A DNA stretch of 64,000 nucleotides from Xanthomonas phaseoli pv. phaseoli (GCA_022749655.1 CP094243.1:1860001-1924000); one strand, 5' to 3'; counted from the stretch's first letter, positions 19,187 to 29,206 are shown. The notes: generated by a model from the letters alone, not told the origin. Program-made: numbers and translations.

Positions 19187-20146
19187 GTGCAGATCAGGCT
19201 GAGTCATTGCTGGATGGCAGTTGCGCTGCTGCTTGTGCATGGGCTCGCACTGGCGCGTGCGTGGCAACCCGCGCCTGGTCAGGTGGAAATGCCGCTTTGG
19301 CTGCGCGCGGTGCCTGATGCGGTGCGTCACCCGAAGCCCGAATCGGTGGGCACCGGTGAGGGGCGCTACCCATGGACCAAGGTCAGCGATGTCAGTCGCC
19401 CGACGATGACAGTCTATGCCCCCAAAGGTCACAACACCGGTGCGGCCGTGCTGGTGTTCCCCGGCGGTGGCTATCAAGTCCTGGCGATGGATCTGGAAGG
19501 GACCGAAATCTGCGATTGGCTGACCGCACGCGGTATCACCTGCGTGCTGTTGAAGTACCGCGTACCGAATTCGGGGCCGACCTGGGTCAACGACCGCCGC
19601 TATTATCCGAAGGTGCAAACAGCCCTGCAGGATGCCCAACGTGCGTTGGGGATGGTGCGCGCGCAGGCGGACCGGTTGGCCGTGGACCCGCACAAGATCG
19701 GTGTGCTCGGCTTTTCTGCCGGTGGCCACCTGGTGGCCGCGATCAGTACGCATTTTGCAACGCGCACGTATCTGCCGGTGGATGCCGCCGATCGCGTGAG
19801 CTGTCGCCCGGATTTCGCCATCGCCGTGTATCCAGGCCATTTGTGGGCGCACGAAGACGAGGATGACGCCACCCGCGATCCCACCCATCTGAACCTGCGA
19901 CCGGATATTCGCGTCGTCGCCGATACCCCGCCGACCTTCCTGTTGCAGGCGCAGGACGATCACGTGGACGGCGTTTCGCAGGTGCTGGCGTACTACGTCG
20001 CGCTCAACCATGCCGACGTGCCGGTGGAAATGCATGTGTACGCCCAGGGTGGCCATGCCTTCGGCCTGCGCGCCAAGGGGCTGCCGATCGCCCAATGGCC
20101 ACAGTTGGTGGAGATCTGGTTGCACACGATCGGCGTGCTGCAGTGA
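19187..20146 (+). CDS. Secreted alpha/beta hydrolase (esterase/lipase, acetyl-xylan-esterase-like)
   Basis: About 319 aa from the GTG at 19187, chosen because it gives a normal signal peptide (MQIRLSHCWMAVALLLVHG then LALARA) and follows a GAGGT site; the longer ATG reading has no such N-terminus. Motifs of the BD-FAE/esterase group: oxyanion loop FPGGGY, nucleophile elbow GFSAGGHL, and late acid and base residues (QDDHVDGV for Asp, GGHAFGL for His). It is probably periplasmic or secreted, releasing acetyl or acyl groups from a carbohydrate or small ester. It stands 81 bp after bla on the same strand; co-transcription is possible but the functions do not obviously match. Confidence 0.8.
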   Translation: MQIRLSHCWMAVALLLVHGLALARAWQPAPGQVEMPLWLRAVPDAVRHPKPESVGTGEGRYPWTKVSDVSRPTMTVYAPKGHNTGAAVLVFPGGGYQVLAMDLEGTEICDWLTARGITCVLLKYRVPNSGPTWVNDRRYYPKVQTALQDAQRALGMVRAQADRLAVDPHKIGVLGFSAGGHLVAAISTHFATRTYLPVDAADRVSCRPDFAIAVYPGHLWAHEDEDDATRDPTHLNLRPDIRVVADTPPTFLLQAQDDHVDGVSQVLAYYVALNHADVPVEMHVYAQGGHAFGLRAKGLPIAQWPQLVEIWLHTIGVLQ

Positions 20147-20401
20147 GGGGCGACATCCCGCTGGCGTGACCGCTTGCTGCGCGTAAGCGGCGAGTGCGCC
20201 AGCGCTGCTGAAGCGACGACAGGTCGATCATTGCGGGTGATGCCGGGCTCGCACTTGTGGCGGCGCTGCTGGATCGGCCTATGCGGCACGTTCCTGGCGG
20301 CTGCCAGTGCCGCCGACGGCTTGCACTCGCTGCCCGCAGAACCGACACTGCGCGCCCGGCCGCCTTGCGCCTGATGGCCGGCGCCCACAGGAGCGCGACG
20401 C

Positions 20402-21965
20402 GTGACCCAGCAACCGACCCCCGACCGTGGCCTGTTACCGGCCCGGATCCTGCTGTGCTATTCGGCCATCGCGCTGTTGATCATGCTGGTCTTCAGCTGG
20501 TCGATGCCGCCCATCGATGCGTCCGGCTTCCGGCAGACGCAGACCGCCCTCTCGATCGACTGGATGTTGCGCGGCGGGCCTTTCCTGTCCTATCTCACGC
20601 CGGTGCTCGGCGCGCCGTGGTCGATCCCGTTCGAGCTGCCGCTGTTCCATTGGCTGGCTGCGTCGTTGTCCAAGGTCACCGGCATGAGTGCCGACAATAG
20701 CGGTCGTTTGCTGTCCACCCTGTTCCACGTGGGCTGCATCTGGATGAGCTATCGCATCACCCTGGCGCTGCGCCCGGACCGCGTGCTGGCGCTGTGCATT
20801 GCCGGTGCGTTCGCGGTGTCGCCGCTGGCCCAATTGTGGGGGCGCTCGGTGATGATGGAATCCACCGCGGTGTTCTTCGGCCTGGTGTTTGTCTGGGCGA
20901 TGGCACGGCTGTACGTGCAGCCGCGGGCCTGGCACGGCGGTCTCGCCGTTGTCGCCGCGGTACTGGCAGCCCTGATCAAGATCACCACCTTTTTCGGTTT
21001 TGCGGTCTTCACCGTCCTGGCCCTGGCCTGGGTGGCGTTGCATGAGCATGGCTGGCGTCCACGGTGGCTGGTCGGTCACTGGAAGCTGCTGGGCTGGGGC
21101 GCGGTGGCGGCCGTGTCGGCGCTGGTGGCGCTGCTGCTCTGGCTGCAACATGCCGATGCCCTGAAGGCACAGTCGCTCCTGGGCCAGCAGGTCACATCCG
21201 CCAGCCTGTCGGGCTTCAATTACGGCACCCTGCAGCAGCGCCTGGATCCGGCCATCTGGTGGGGGACCATCTTCAAGAAGCGCTTCGCCGGACCGGTCGG
21301 TTCGAACTGGGTGTTCCTGATCATCCTCATCGCCGGTTTGTCGATCCGCCAGATCCGTGCGGCGGTGGTGGTCTTGTTGTTGCTCGCTCGCCTACCTGGC
21401 GCCGATGCTGGCCTTCACCAATCTGCAGGTGGTGCATCCCTACTACCAGTTCGCGCAGGTGGTGTTCGCCACGTCGATCGTCGGCCTGGTGCTGTGGTGG
21501 GTGGTGCAGCGTGGCCAGGCGGTCGGTAAACCCGGCCGCGGCGTGGCATTGGCCGTGTTCCTGTGCCTGTTGTCACTGGGCTCTGGCCTGGTGAGTTCGC
21601 TGAAGAACATGAAGGAAGCGCGCGAGCCGACGCCGATCTCGCAGATCGCCGAACAGATCCGTGCCGCGACCCCCGAGCAGGGCGTGGTGGTGGCCTTCGG
21701 CGATGACTGGTCTTCCGAAATGCCCTATCGGTCCGGCCGCCGCGCGGTGATGATTGCCGACTGGGCGTCCGACCAGGCGTTGCAGTCGCTGGCCACCACC
21801 GACACTGCGCTGGGTGGCCTACCGCTGGCAGCGATGGTCGATTGCCCCAACAAGGTGGGCAGCACGCCGCAACGGGCGCAGTGGCATGCCGAGATCGTGC
21901 AGCGTTATTCCGCCGGCGCGCAGCCGCAGACGATCGGCGACTGCCGGTACTGGCTGCACCGGTAG
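20402..21965 (+). pseudogene. ArnT/PMT-like (GT39 type) membrane glycosyltransferase, broken by a 4-bp duplication
   Basis: About 519 aa if the extra bases are removed. GTG start at 20402 with an AGGAGCG site at 20389-20395. Multiple hydrophobic helices follow an early periplasmic-loop motif with an acidic residue (PPIDASGFRQTQTALS), as in ArnT and protein mannosyltransferases that move sugars from polyprenyl-phosphate carriers. At 21381-21388 the sequence GCTC occurs twice in tandem, a 4-bp gain that shifts the frame (+4). Removing it restores ...LLLLAYLAPML and the C-terminal frame up to the TAG at 21965. Unlike most other breaks here, this is not a homopolymer event and could be a true mutation. 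Substrate unknown. Confidence 0.75.
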
Positions 21966-22219
21966 TGCAAGCCGGCCGGCGACGCGGGGTGCGCGTCGGC
22001 TAGTGACCGTTGGAGTAGGCGCGTCGATGGCCGTTCTCGTCTGGCGGCCGCTGCTGCTAGGCATGGTGCGCGAGCGAGGCCGCAGACGGTGTTGCTGCCC
22101 GCTCTGAACAAGGCCGCTGTCGCCGCCGATCCGCACGGCATGGTGCCAATGTAGTGGGCCGATGACGGTGCGCGCCGGCCCGGTCGTTGCCGAATCTCCA
22201 CGTCCCAATCCCGCGCGTC

Positions 22220-24373
22220 TCACCCAGGTCCTGGGCCGTCGATGCGTGGCGGATCGTCCTGATACAGCCGTGCCGGTCCGCCGAGTGCCGGATCGCTGAT
22301 CCCGGGCTTGCCGGTTTCCACGCGTCCGGCCAGGCGTTGGCGCGCCCCGTCGTGGATTAGCCACAGGTCGTACCAGCCGCCGGTCGGCGTCGCGCTCCAG
22401 CGCTCACGGTGCTCGCCGCCGGCCGCGACGGTGATGCGCTTGCGCGGTTGCGCTTGCGGGTAGGCGCCAGGTTCCAGCGCGACTTGCAGTGGGCGGTTGC
22501 CGGGATTGCGCAACGTCAGGCACAGCGCCTTCGCATCGTCCGCGTCCTTGACGATTTCGGCCAACAGCAGCGCGGTATCGAGATCGCCGCGGTAATGGCG
22601 ATGGAAGCCGTTGGGGCCGAGCAGCCACAGATCGTAGCGCCCGTCGTAGGTCGTCCACGTGCCGTCCACACCGGCGCCCTTTCCCACTGTGTAGCGGCGT
22701 GGAATCGCAGCCAGATCGAAGCGGTCGTAGACATGCAGCACCGCCGCCGCGCCCGCATTGGCCATGTGCAGTTTCACTTCGCCGCGCTCGGGCAGGTAGG
22801 CCAGCTCCACGCTGGGACGATACGGAAGCGCCCGCGAGCGGCGCACGCCGAACGCTTGTTCGGGCGGCTGCAACGTGGCCGGCAACGGCGGCAGTGCGTG
22901 CTCGCGCAAGGCGGCCGCGCGCGCAGCGGTTGCGCTGACATCCGGCAGCGCCGTGGCGAAGGGGCGCGTATCGGCAGCGCCGAAATCGAAGGCGTTGGTC
23001 AAGTCGCCGCACACTGCACGCCGCCAGGGCGTGATCTCCGGTGCGGGCACGCCGAAGCGGCGTTCGAGCAGACGCAGCACCGAGGTGTGGTCGTATACCT
23101 GCGAATCCACCCAGCCGCCACGGCTCCATGGCGAGACCACATACATCGGCACGCGCGGGCCAAGCCCATAGGGCCGCCCGCGGAGCTCGGGAAGATCCAC
23201 TTTCTGTTCGCCCGGCGCCGGGTGGCGGTGATAGTCGTCGTCGCTGGTTATCGTCGATGCGCCGGCAAACCCGCCGGTTGCGCATGCATCCGGCGACGGT
23301 GGTGCCGGCGGCGGCATATGGTCGAAGAAGCCATCGTTCTCGTCGAACATCACCAGCAAGGCGGTGCGACTCCACACCGCCGGATCGGCAGTGAGTGCAT
23401 CCAGCACGCGTGCGGTGTAGGCCGCGCCCTGGGCGGGGCTGGACGGATCGGGATGCTCGCTGCCGGCCGCATCGGCAATGATGTAGCTCACCGCAGGCAG
23501 GCGCCCGCCCAGTACGTCCTCGCGCAACTGCGCCAGGCCGCGCGTGCTCACGCCACGCGCGCGCAGTTGCGGATCATGTCCGGGCGCGGCGCTGTACGCC
23601 TGTCGAAATTCCGCAAAGCCGGCCAGCGGGTTGTCGGTGAAGTTGTCTGCCATGTCCTGATAGATCTGCCAGGACACACCGGCGTCCTGCAGCGCTTGGA
23701 CGTAGGTGCCCCAACGATACGGCTCGGCAAAGCCGCCCAATTCCGCAAAGTTGTCGTGCGAATTGCCGATGACCGGGCCGCCTGCGCGCGCCTGCGGATC
23801 GTTGCCGCCGGTCCACAGGAACACGCGGTTGGAATTGGTGCCGGTCTGGATCGCGGCGTGGTACGCATCGCAGATGGTGAAGGCATCGGCCAGCGCGTAC
23901 TGAAACGGAATGTCCGCGCGCGCGTAATAGCCCAGTGCATGATTGTGCTTGGCAGCTGCCCAGTGCCCGAGCCGGCCATGGTCCCAGGCCTGTTGTGCAT
24001 CCGGCCAGCTATGCGGGGTGCCCTTGACGCGCATGAAGCCGAACTGCGCGGCGGTGTCCAGCGCGAATGGCGTCAGCCACTGTCGGCCGTCCTCGCTGGG
24101 TTGCAGCCACACCGTGCGCGCTGGCGCGCCCGGCAAGGGCGGCGCAGGGATCGGGAAGCGGTCGCCGAACCCGCGCACCCCAGGCAGCGCGCCGAAGTAA
24201 TGATCGAACGCGCGGTTTTCCTGCATCAGGATCACCACATGCTGCAGGTCCTCCAGCGTGCCGTTGCGGCGGTCCGGCGCGATGGCTGCGGCGCGCGCGA
24301 TGCTGGGCAGCAACGCGGCCGTGCCGCTGGTGAGGCCGGCTTGCAGCAGGCGACGTCGGGGCAGATCGATCAT
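22220..24373 (-). CDS. plcN: Phospholipase C, phosphocholine-specific type, Tat-exported
   Basis: 717 aa, the normal size for this acid-phosphatase-like phospholipase C group. The N-terminus MIDLPRRRLLQAGLTSG carries a twin-arginine signal. The catalytic phosphoesterase domain (about 40-430) opens with HVVILMQENRAFDHYFG, contains GTNSNR around the predicted nucleophile, and has an MFDENDGFFDHMPPP metal-site motif. Two beta-rich C-terminal domains follow. Such enzymes cleave phosphatidylcholine or sphingomyelin and serve in phosphate or lipid scavenging and virulence. It lies 74 bp downstream of a TonB receptor on the same strand, with a strong hairpin between, so expression may be linked but attenuated. 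Confidence 0.88.
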   Translation of the reverse strand: MIDLPRRRLLQAGLTSGTAALLPSIARAAAIAPDRRNGTLEDLQHVVILMQENRAFDHYFGALPGVRGFGDRFPIPAPPLPGAPARTVWLQPSEDGRQWLTPFALDTAAQFGFMRVKGTPHSWPDAQQAWDHGRLGHWAAAKHNHALGYYARADIPFQYALADAFTICDAYHAAIQTGTNSNRVFLWTGGNDPQARAGGPVIGNSHDNFAELGGFAEPYRWGTYVQALQDAGVSWQIYQDMADNFTDNPLAGFAEFRQAYSAAPGHDPQLRARGVSTRGLAQLREDVLGGRLPAVSYIIADAAGSEHPDPSSPAQGAAYTARVLDALTADPAVWSRTALLVMFDENDGFFDHMPPPAPPSPDACATGGFAGASTITSDDDYHRHPAPGEQKVDLPELRGRPYGLGPRVPMYVVSPWSRGGWVDSQVYDHTSVLRLLERRFGVPAPEITPWRRAVCGDLTNAFDFGAADTRPFATALPDVSATAARAAALREHALPPLPATLQPPEQAFGVRRSRALPYRPSVELAYLPERGEVKLHMANAGAAAVLHVYDRFDLAAIPRRYTVGKGAGVDGTWTTYDGRYDLWLLGPNGFHRHYRGDLDTALLLAEIVKDADDAKALCLTLRNPGNRPLQVALEPGAYPQAQPRKRITVAAGGEHRERWSATPTGGWYDLWLIHDGARQRLAGRVETGKPGISDPALGGPARLYQDDPPRIDGPGPG

Positions 24374-24397
24374 GTGGGCTCATCGCATCGGAAGGAC

Positions 24398-24424
24398 TGC
24401 CCGCACCGGTGCCTGGTGCGGGCA
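24398..24424 (-). terminator. Hairpin between TonB receptor 4 and phospholipase C
   Basis: Perfect 10-bp stem TGCCCGCACC/GGTGCGGGCA with a 7-nt loop, 24 bp past the receptor stop. It may terminate fully or lower read-through into the phospholipase gene. Confidence 0.6.
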
Positions 24425-24447
24425 TCCCATAGCATGGCAGCTTGCCG

Positions 24448-26859
24448 TTACAGGTCCAGCGTCAGGGTCAGGCCCACGGTGCGCGGTGCGGCAATAAAGG
24501 CACTGTCGCTGCCGTCCACACCTTCCAGATAGCGCTTGTCGGTGAGGTTGCTGACGTTGAGCGCCAGCTGCAGGCCGTCGAGCTGCGAGGTCAGTTGCGA
24601 AAGTTCCACACCCAGATTGGCATCGAAGGTAGTCACGCCATCGAGTGCGGCGCGGTTGGATGCGTCCAGGTAGCGCTTGCCCAGGTAGCGTCCGGAAACA
24701 CCGAAGCGCCATGCCTGACCGCGCCAATCGGCCGACACCACCAGCGTATTGCGCGGTTGGCCGATCACCTGCGCACCGGGTGTGATCTCCAAAGCGGTAT
24801 CGCGCGCGGCATCGCCGCTGCCGAGATAATCGGCCTTGTTGTAGGTGTAGGCGCCATTGATGCGCCAGCCGTTGTCCCAGCCGTAGCCCAGCGCTGCTTC
24901 CACGCCGCGCGCATGCACACCGCCGAAGTTTTCGTACACGCCATCGGTCTCGCCCAGGTAGTCGATACCGCTGACGAAGTTGGCCGGCACATACACGATG
25001 CGGTTGTCGAAGCGGATGTCGTAGAGCGTGACGCTGCCGGTCAACGGCCAGCGGCTGACACGCAGGCCAAGTTCGATGTTGTCGGCGGTTTCCGGTTTCA
25101 CCCGGCTCAGCGCCACCGGGTCGGTTTCGCCCAACACGCCGGAAGGAATCGCGGCGAAGTTCTGCGAGTAACCGGCAAAGGCTTCCAGGCCCTGCACCGG
25201 TGTGGTCCATGTCAGGCCGGCCGACAGCAGCGGATCGGAATGCGAATCCGATTCCACGTGCTGCGCCTGGCCAATACGGCGGTCGCGGGTCTGGTCGACG
25301 AAGAATTGCTTGACGCCCACGCGCCAGGCGAAGGCGCCATAGCGCATCACGTCTTCGAGGTAATACATCTGCTCGTCGGTCTGATAGTTATCCTTGAACT
25401 GCACCCAGTAGGGCTGATGATCGAAACTGATGTTGGTGCCAACGTTGAGCAGGCGGTGCCAATCGCGGGTGACGCTGCGCTCAACGCGCTCCAGCCAGGC
25501 ACCGGCGCGCACGGTGTTGTCGATGGCGCCCAGATCGGTACGCCATTCCACATCGGCCATCGCGCCGGCACGATGATTGTCGTAGTGGCTATGTCGATAC
25601 GATTGCACCGGCACCGAACCGGCCGGATAGCAGGCCGGATTGGATTCGGCCGGCACTGCGTCGCTGCCGACGCAACCGGCCAGCATGCTGGCCGCTGCGC
25701 CGCCGGGGGTGAGGTAATACAGCTTGCCCAGATCGCTGCCGCCGTACACGGTGTTGCCGCCACGCGCTTCGGATTCGGGTGCGCCGGCGCCGCCGTTTGT
25801 GACGTCCACCAGATACGGCGGAATCCAGTCGCCGCGCCCCTGCATGCGGTGCGCATAGCCGGTCAGCGTGGTCTTGACGCCGTTGCCGCCATCGAATTCA
25901 CCACGCAAATAGCCAAACGTATTCTTGCGCAAGGCACGCGAGCCGGAGCGGTAATTCTGGTCCAGATACGGAATGCCGGTGAGCGTGCCGGTCAACAGGT
26001 CGTGCTCGGGGTCGCGCGCGAATTGCTCCGGGGTCACGCTGGTGTATTCGGATTCGTCGGCATCGTCGTAGGAGGCGTAGCCGCTGAGCGTCCACTGATT
26101 CAACACGCTGACGAACTTGCCGGCCAGGTGATCGCGGCTGGTGTGGCCACTGCCGTCGATCCAGTCGTCGTTGCGTGCCGACGAACCACTGACCCAGGCA
26201 TGCGTATTGCCGCCGATCAGGCCGGTGTCGTAGCGCGCGTAGTACTTGCGCGCCTGGTTGTCGCCAATGCCGCCGATCACGCGGACACGTTGCGTTTCCA
26301 GCGGGTCGTTGGTGAGGTAATTCAAGGTGCCGCCCAGGGCCTCGTTGGAGCGCGAGGCGATGTCGGCGGTGCCCTGGCTCACTTCCACGGTTTCCAGATC
26401 CGGCATGTCGATAAAGCGGTTGGCCTTGGAGCCACCGCCATATGCCGAGCCACCATTGGGCACGCCGTCGATGGTGGTGCCGATCTGCTGGGTATCGCGA
26501 TTGCTGACGAAGCCGCGCATGCTGATCTGCGTGCCCCAGTCCGACGAGCCGAAGGCATCGGCTTCGGTCACCACCACGCCGGGCAGTTCGTTGAGCGCAT
26601 CGTTGACGCTGCCGAGCACAAACTGGCGGTCCAGCATCTCCTTGCTGACGGTGGTCTTGGAATAGGTCGTTGCCTGGCCGACCACCTGCACCTGATCCAG
26701 CGTCGATACCTGCTCGTCAGTGCTGGCCGCTACGGTTGCGGCCGGGTCGGGGGTTGCACCGTCGGGAACCTGCTGTGCGTAAGCCGGCAGGGAGAGCGGA
26801 ACCAGCAGTAGCGCGAGCGTGGCAGGATGGCGCACGCGCAAGGAGGACATCGAATCCAT
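24448..26859 (-). CDS. TonB-dependent receptor 4 (distinct subfamily)
   Basis: About 803 aa from the ATG at 26859 (alternative ATG at 26850; no strong ribosome site decides). The signal peptide is RHPATLALLLVPLSLPAYAQ, followed by a TonB box/plug start STLDQVQVVGQA, a plug domain with SMRGFVSNRDTQQIG and VEVSQGTADI, and a long 22-strand-type barrel ending in LTLDL. It differs clearly from the three tandem receptors. Directly downstream on the same strand is phospholipase C, so uptake of a product of phospholipid breakdown or a phosphate-linked compound is a reasonable guess, not proven. The gene is intact. Confidence 0.87.
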   Translation of the reverse strand: MDSMSSLRVRHPATLALLLVPLSLPAYAQQVPDGATPDPAATVAASTDEQVSTLDQVQVVGQATTYSKTTVSKEMLDRQFVLGSVNDALNELPGVVVTEADAFGSSDWGTQISMRGFVSNRDTQQIGTTIDGVPNGGSAYGGGSKANRFIDMPDLETVEVSQGTADIASRSNEALGGTLNYLTNDPLETQRVRVIGGIGDNQARKYYARYDTGLIGGNTHAWVSGSSARNDDWIDGSGHTSRDHLAGKFVSVLNQWTLSGYASYDDADESEYTSVTPEQFARDPEHDLLTGTLTGIPYLDQNYRSGSRALRKNTFGYLRGEFDGGNGVKTTLTGYAHRMQGRGDWIPPYLVDVTNGGAGAPESEARGGNTVYGGSDLGKLYYLTPGGAAASMLAGCVGSDAVPAESNPACYPAGSVPVQSYRHSHYDNHRAGAMADVEWRTDLGAIDNTVRAGAWLERVERSVTRDWHRLLNVGTNISFDHQPYWVQFKDNYQTDEQMYYLEDVMRYGAFAWRVGVKQFFVDQTRDRRIGQAQHVESDSHSDPLLSAGLTWTTPVQGLEAFAGYSQNFAAIPSGVLGETDPVALSRVKPETADNIELGLRVSRWPLTGSVTLYDIRFDNRIVYVPANFVSGIDYLGETDGVYENFGGVHARGVEAALGYGWDNGWRINGAYTYNKADYLGSGDAARDTALEITPGAQVIGQPRNTLVVSADWRGQAWRFGVSGRYLGKRYLDASNRAALDGVTTFDANLGVELSQLTSQLDGLQLALNVSNLTDKRYLEGVDGSDSAFIAAPRTVGLTLTLDL

Positions 26860-27138
26860 TGAAATCCACAGCGGGGAAGGGGGTCCGGGAAGACTGCCGC
26901 GCTTGCGTTGCGTGCTCATGACCGCGCGACCGGTGTCGCCGGGATCACCGGATGTATCCACAGGTTCCTGGCGCCACGACGATTGCGATTTACCGCTGTT
27001 TGGATATCGCGAGTCGTTATGGACGGATGCCCACGCGGACCGATGACGTCAAGGCATGAGGGAGCCATGCCGTCGCGTCGCAACTCCGCTCCGATGCGCT
27101 TGAAAGCCTGGCGAGTCGAGTGCGCGGTGCCCTCACTA

Positions 27139-27196
27139 CTTGCGGACACGCCGTGCATCCGTCCATGGAGGCTCCTTGGCGGCATCCATGCCGCCA
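27139..27196 (-). repeat. Hairpin-headed dispersed repeat, minus-strand copy
   Basis: Read on the minus strand it starts with the perfect hairpin TGGCGGCAT-GG-ATGCCGCCA and continues with AAGGAGCC, then GGACG, CGGCG and TCCGC blocks. The same order of blocks occurs in the plus-strand copy at 27383-27440. Confidence 0.6.
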
Positions 27197-27382
27197 GCGG
27201 TTCCGCAACCGGTAAGCACACCGCACCGGACAGTGAGGCGGTGGCCGCGTGGAAAGCCGCTTGTCGCACGTGTGTCGGGTTCGAGCGGCATACCAGTATC
27301 GCGCAGCGCGCATCATGCACTGCTTTTCACCATGCACACCGATCATCTCGACTGGTCATTGTCCACCCCCTGGCGCGAGTCC

Positions 27383-27440
27383 CTTGCGCGGCATGGATGC
27401 CGCGTAAGGGCCTAGAAGGACGCACTTGCGGCGCCTCCGC
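27383..27440 (+). repeat. Hairpin-headed dispersed repeat, plus-strand copy
   Basis: It begins with a 12-bp hairpin (one mismatch), CTTGCGCGGCAT-GG-ATGCCGCGTAAG, followed by GGCCT, GGACGCAC, CGGCG and TCCGC blocks. It matches the inverted copy at 27139-27196. The style resembles xanthomonad intergenic repeats. Confidence 0.6.
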
Positions 27441-27527
27441 GACGACCGGCGGGCAAGGGGGTCCTGCAGCAGCGCCGCAGATCACATGTACAGCAGCGCA
27501 GCGACTGACGACAGCCACATAGCTGCA

Positions 27528-28772
27528 TCAGCCGCCCTTGGCGTGCGGCGGTGCTTCGGCCTGCTGGGTTTCCGGCATCAACTCCAGCGCCGACGGCGTG
27601 GTACGCAGCATCGGACGGAAGGCAATCGGATGGGTGCGGCGGCGGCTGAAGCGCAGCAGCCGCGACAACGTGAAGCCCGCCAGGGCCAACAACATCACCG
27701 CGAAGTACACCGGCAACGCGGCCGGGCCGAATTTCTGCATTGCGCCGCCGGCCAGTGCAGGGCCGACCGCTGCACCCACGCCATGCAGCAGCAACAAGCT
27801 GCTGCTGCCGGACAGCAGGTCTTCGCGCGGCAGGTAATCGAGCATGTGCGCCACCGCGAACGGGTACAGCGAAAACGCCAACCCGCCATAGACGAAGAAC
27901 AGCACGAACAGCATGGTTGTCTGCGTCTGCACCATCGGCAATGCGGCAGCGATCGCGATGCCGGCGGCCAGCACGCTCACGGTCACCAGGCCGATGCGGC
28001 GGTCATGCCCGTCGCTGATACGCCCGATCGGCCACTGCAGCACCGCACCGCCCACGATGGCGGTGAGCATGAACATCGCCACGCCGTCGGAATCCAGCCC
28101 GATCCGGTTGGCATACACCGGCAGCAAGCCCCAGAATGCACCCATCGCCAGGCCGGAAAGGCCGGCGCCAATCGTGGCCACCGGCGCCAGGGCATACAGC
28201 GTGACCAACCGCAGTCGCGATACATGCGGCACCTCGGGCGGGATCAGTCGCGTGGTCATTACCGGCATCACCGCCGCACAGAACAGGATCGCCGTCAGCG
28301 TAAACATCGCCGGTGCGCCCGCATCGCCGATGGTGAGCAAAACCTGGCCCAGTGCCAGCGCCGATAGATTGATCGCCATGTAGACCGAAAACACCCGGCT
28401 GCGCCGGCGCGCGTCGGGCTCGGCGTTGAGCCAACTTTCGATCACCGTATACAGGCCGACCAGCGCCGCGCCGGTCACCAGGCGCAACACGCCCCAGCCC
28501 CAGGCGTTCAACCAGATCGGATGCAGCAACACCGCAATGGCTGCCAGCGCCGCATAAAAGGCAAACGCGCGGATATGTCCGATGCGCCGAATCAGCGGCG
28601 GTGCGAAGAAGGTGCCCAGAAAGAAGCCGGCGAAGTAGCCGGACATGATCAACCCCAACGCCCGCGCATCGAAGCCGGCCTGATCGCCACGCACGGCGAG
28701 CAGCGTGCCGAGCAACCCGCTACCGGTCAGTAGCAGGGCAACGCCAAGCAGTAAGGCAGTCAACCGCAACAC
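27528..28772 (-). CDS. MFS transporter (YcaD-like)
   Basis: 414 aa with about twelve hydrophobic helices spread along the whole protein and a polar, basic C-terminal tail (after about 375). The cytoplasmic loop between helices 2 and 3 reads PPLIRRIGHIRAF, a variant of the MFS motif; IGRISDGHDRRIG is its counterpart in the second half. Overall order and length match the YcaD subgroup of inner-membrane major facilitator permeases. Substrate unknown. The gene is intact and stands alone between two gene-poor regions. Confidence 0.83.
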   Translation of the reverse strand: MLRLTALLLGVALLLTGSGLLGTLLAVRGDQAGFDARALGLIMSGYFAGFFLGTFFAPPLIRRIGHIRAFAFYAALAAIAVLLHPIWLNAWGWGVLRLVTGAALVGLYTVIESWLNAEPDARRRSRVFSVYMAINLSALALGQVLLTIGDAGAPAMFTLTAILFCAAVMPVMTTRLIPPEVPHVSRLRLVTLYALAPVATIGAGLSGLAMGAFWGLLPVYANRIGLDSDGVAMFMLTAIVGGAVLQWPIGRISDGHDRRIGLVTVSVLAAGIAIAAALPMVQTQTTMLFVLFFVYGGLAFSLYPFAVAHMLDYLPREDLLSGSSSLLLLHGVGAAVGPALAGGAMQKFGPAALPVYFAVMLLALAGFTLSRLLRFSRRRTHPIAFRPMLRTTPSALELMPETQQAEAPPHAKGG

Positions 28773-29200
28773 GGATGCGGCCCTCGTGGGGGAAAGGCGC
28801 GTCGATCACCTGCGCGAGTGTAACAGCCTGGTCGATGCGGCTCGATCGGCCCCGTTGGCGCATGCGCGTTTTTAGCGATGCGCGGGAGGATGTGATGCCG
28901 CAGCCTGCGGATTTTTGTGGTTGCCTGCGCGTCGCATTGCTCGGGTATGCAACCCTGCATGCGTGGCTCGTACGGCGCACGCAGGAGCGTCGTGCGCTGC
29001 GCTCGCCCCACGCTGCCGCCAGCCATGCCTGTGCAGGGAGTGCGGCATGGCGTCCACACGCGCAGCCCATCGGCATGGGTGGCTGTCGAAGCAGCCATCG
29101 CGCATTGCCGCTCTCGCCCGGCACCGGCCATGCGGGCGCATCGCCGGCAACCTGCTGCCCGTCGCGAGCGATGCGCTGCCCTTGCGAGCCCGCATGCGTC
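28773..29200. other. Intergenic region between MFS gene and fmdB
   Basis: About 430 bp between divergent genes. No ORF here has recognisable protein character. It should contain the MFS promoter; nothing else identified. Confidence 0.4.
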
Positions 29201-29206
29201 TAGAAT
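29201..29206 (+). promoter_or_regulatory. Possible -10 box (TAGAAT) for fmdB
   Basis: TAGAAT followed by TTGCGCCCC, 37 bp before the fmdB start. The GC-rich stretch just after the box resembles a stringent-type discriminator. No clear -35 at standard spacing. Confidence 0.35.

Larger units (their letters stand above)
26860..27527. other. Gene-free region upstream of TonB receptor 4
   Basis: About 670 bp between the divergent receptor start and the MFS stop. It contains two related repeats on opposite strands (27139-27196 and 27383-27440). The rest shows no supported gene; ORFs here have no domain character. Confidence 0.5.

Noticed and set aside
24442..26811. 789-codon open frame antisense to TonB receptor 4, and similar long frames at 22409-24532, 30924-33173, 36966-38714 and 59064-60689
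   Set aside because: They lie antisense to confident genes, have no domains, and arise from GC-rich codon bias in the real gene.
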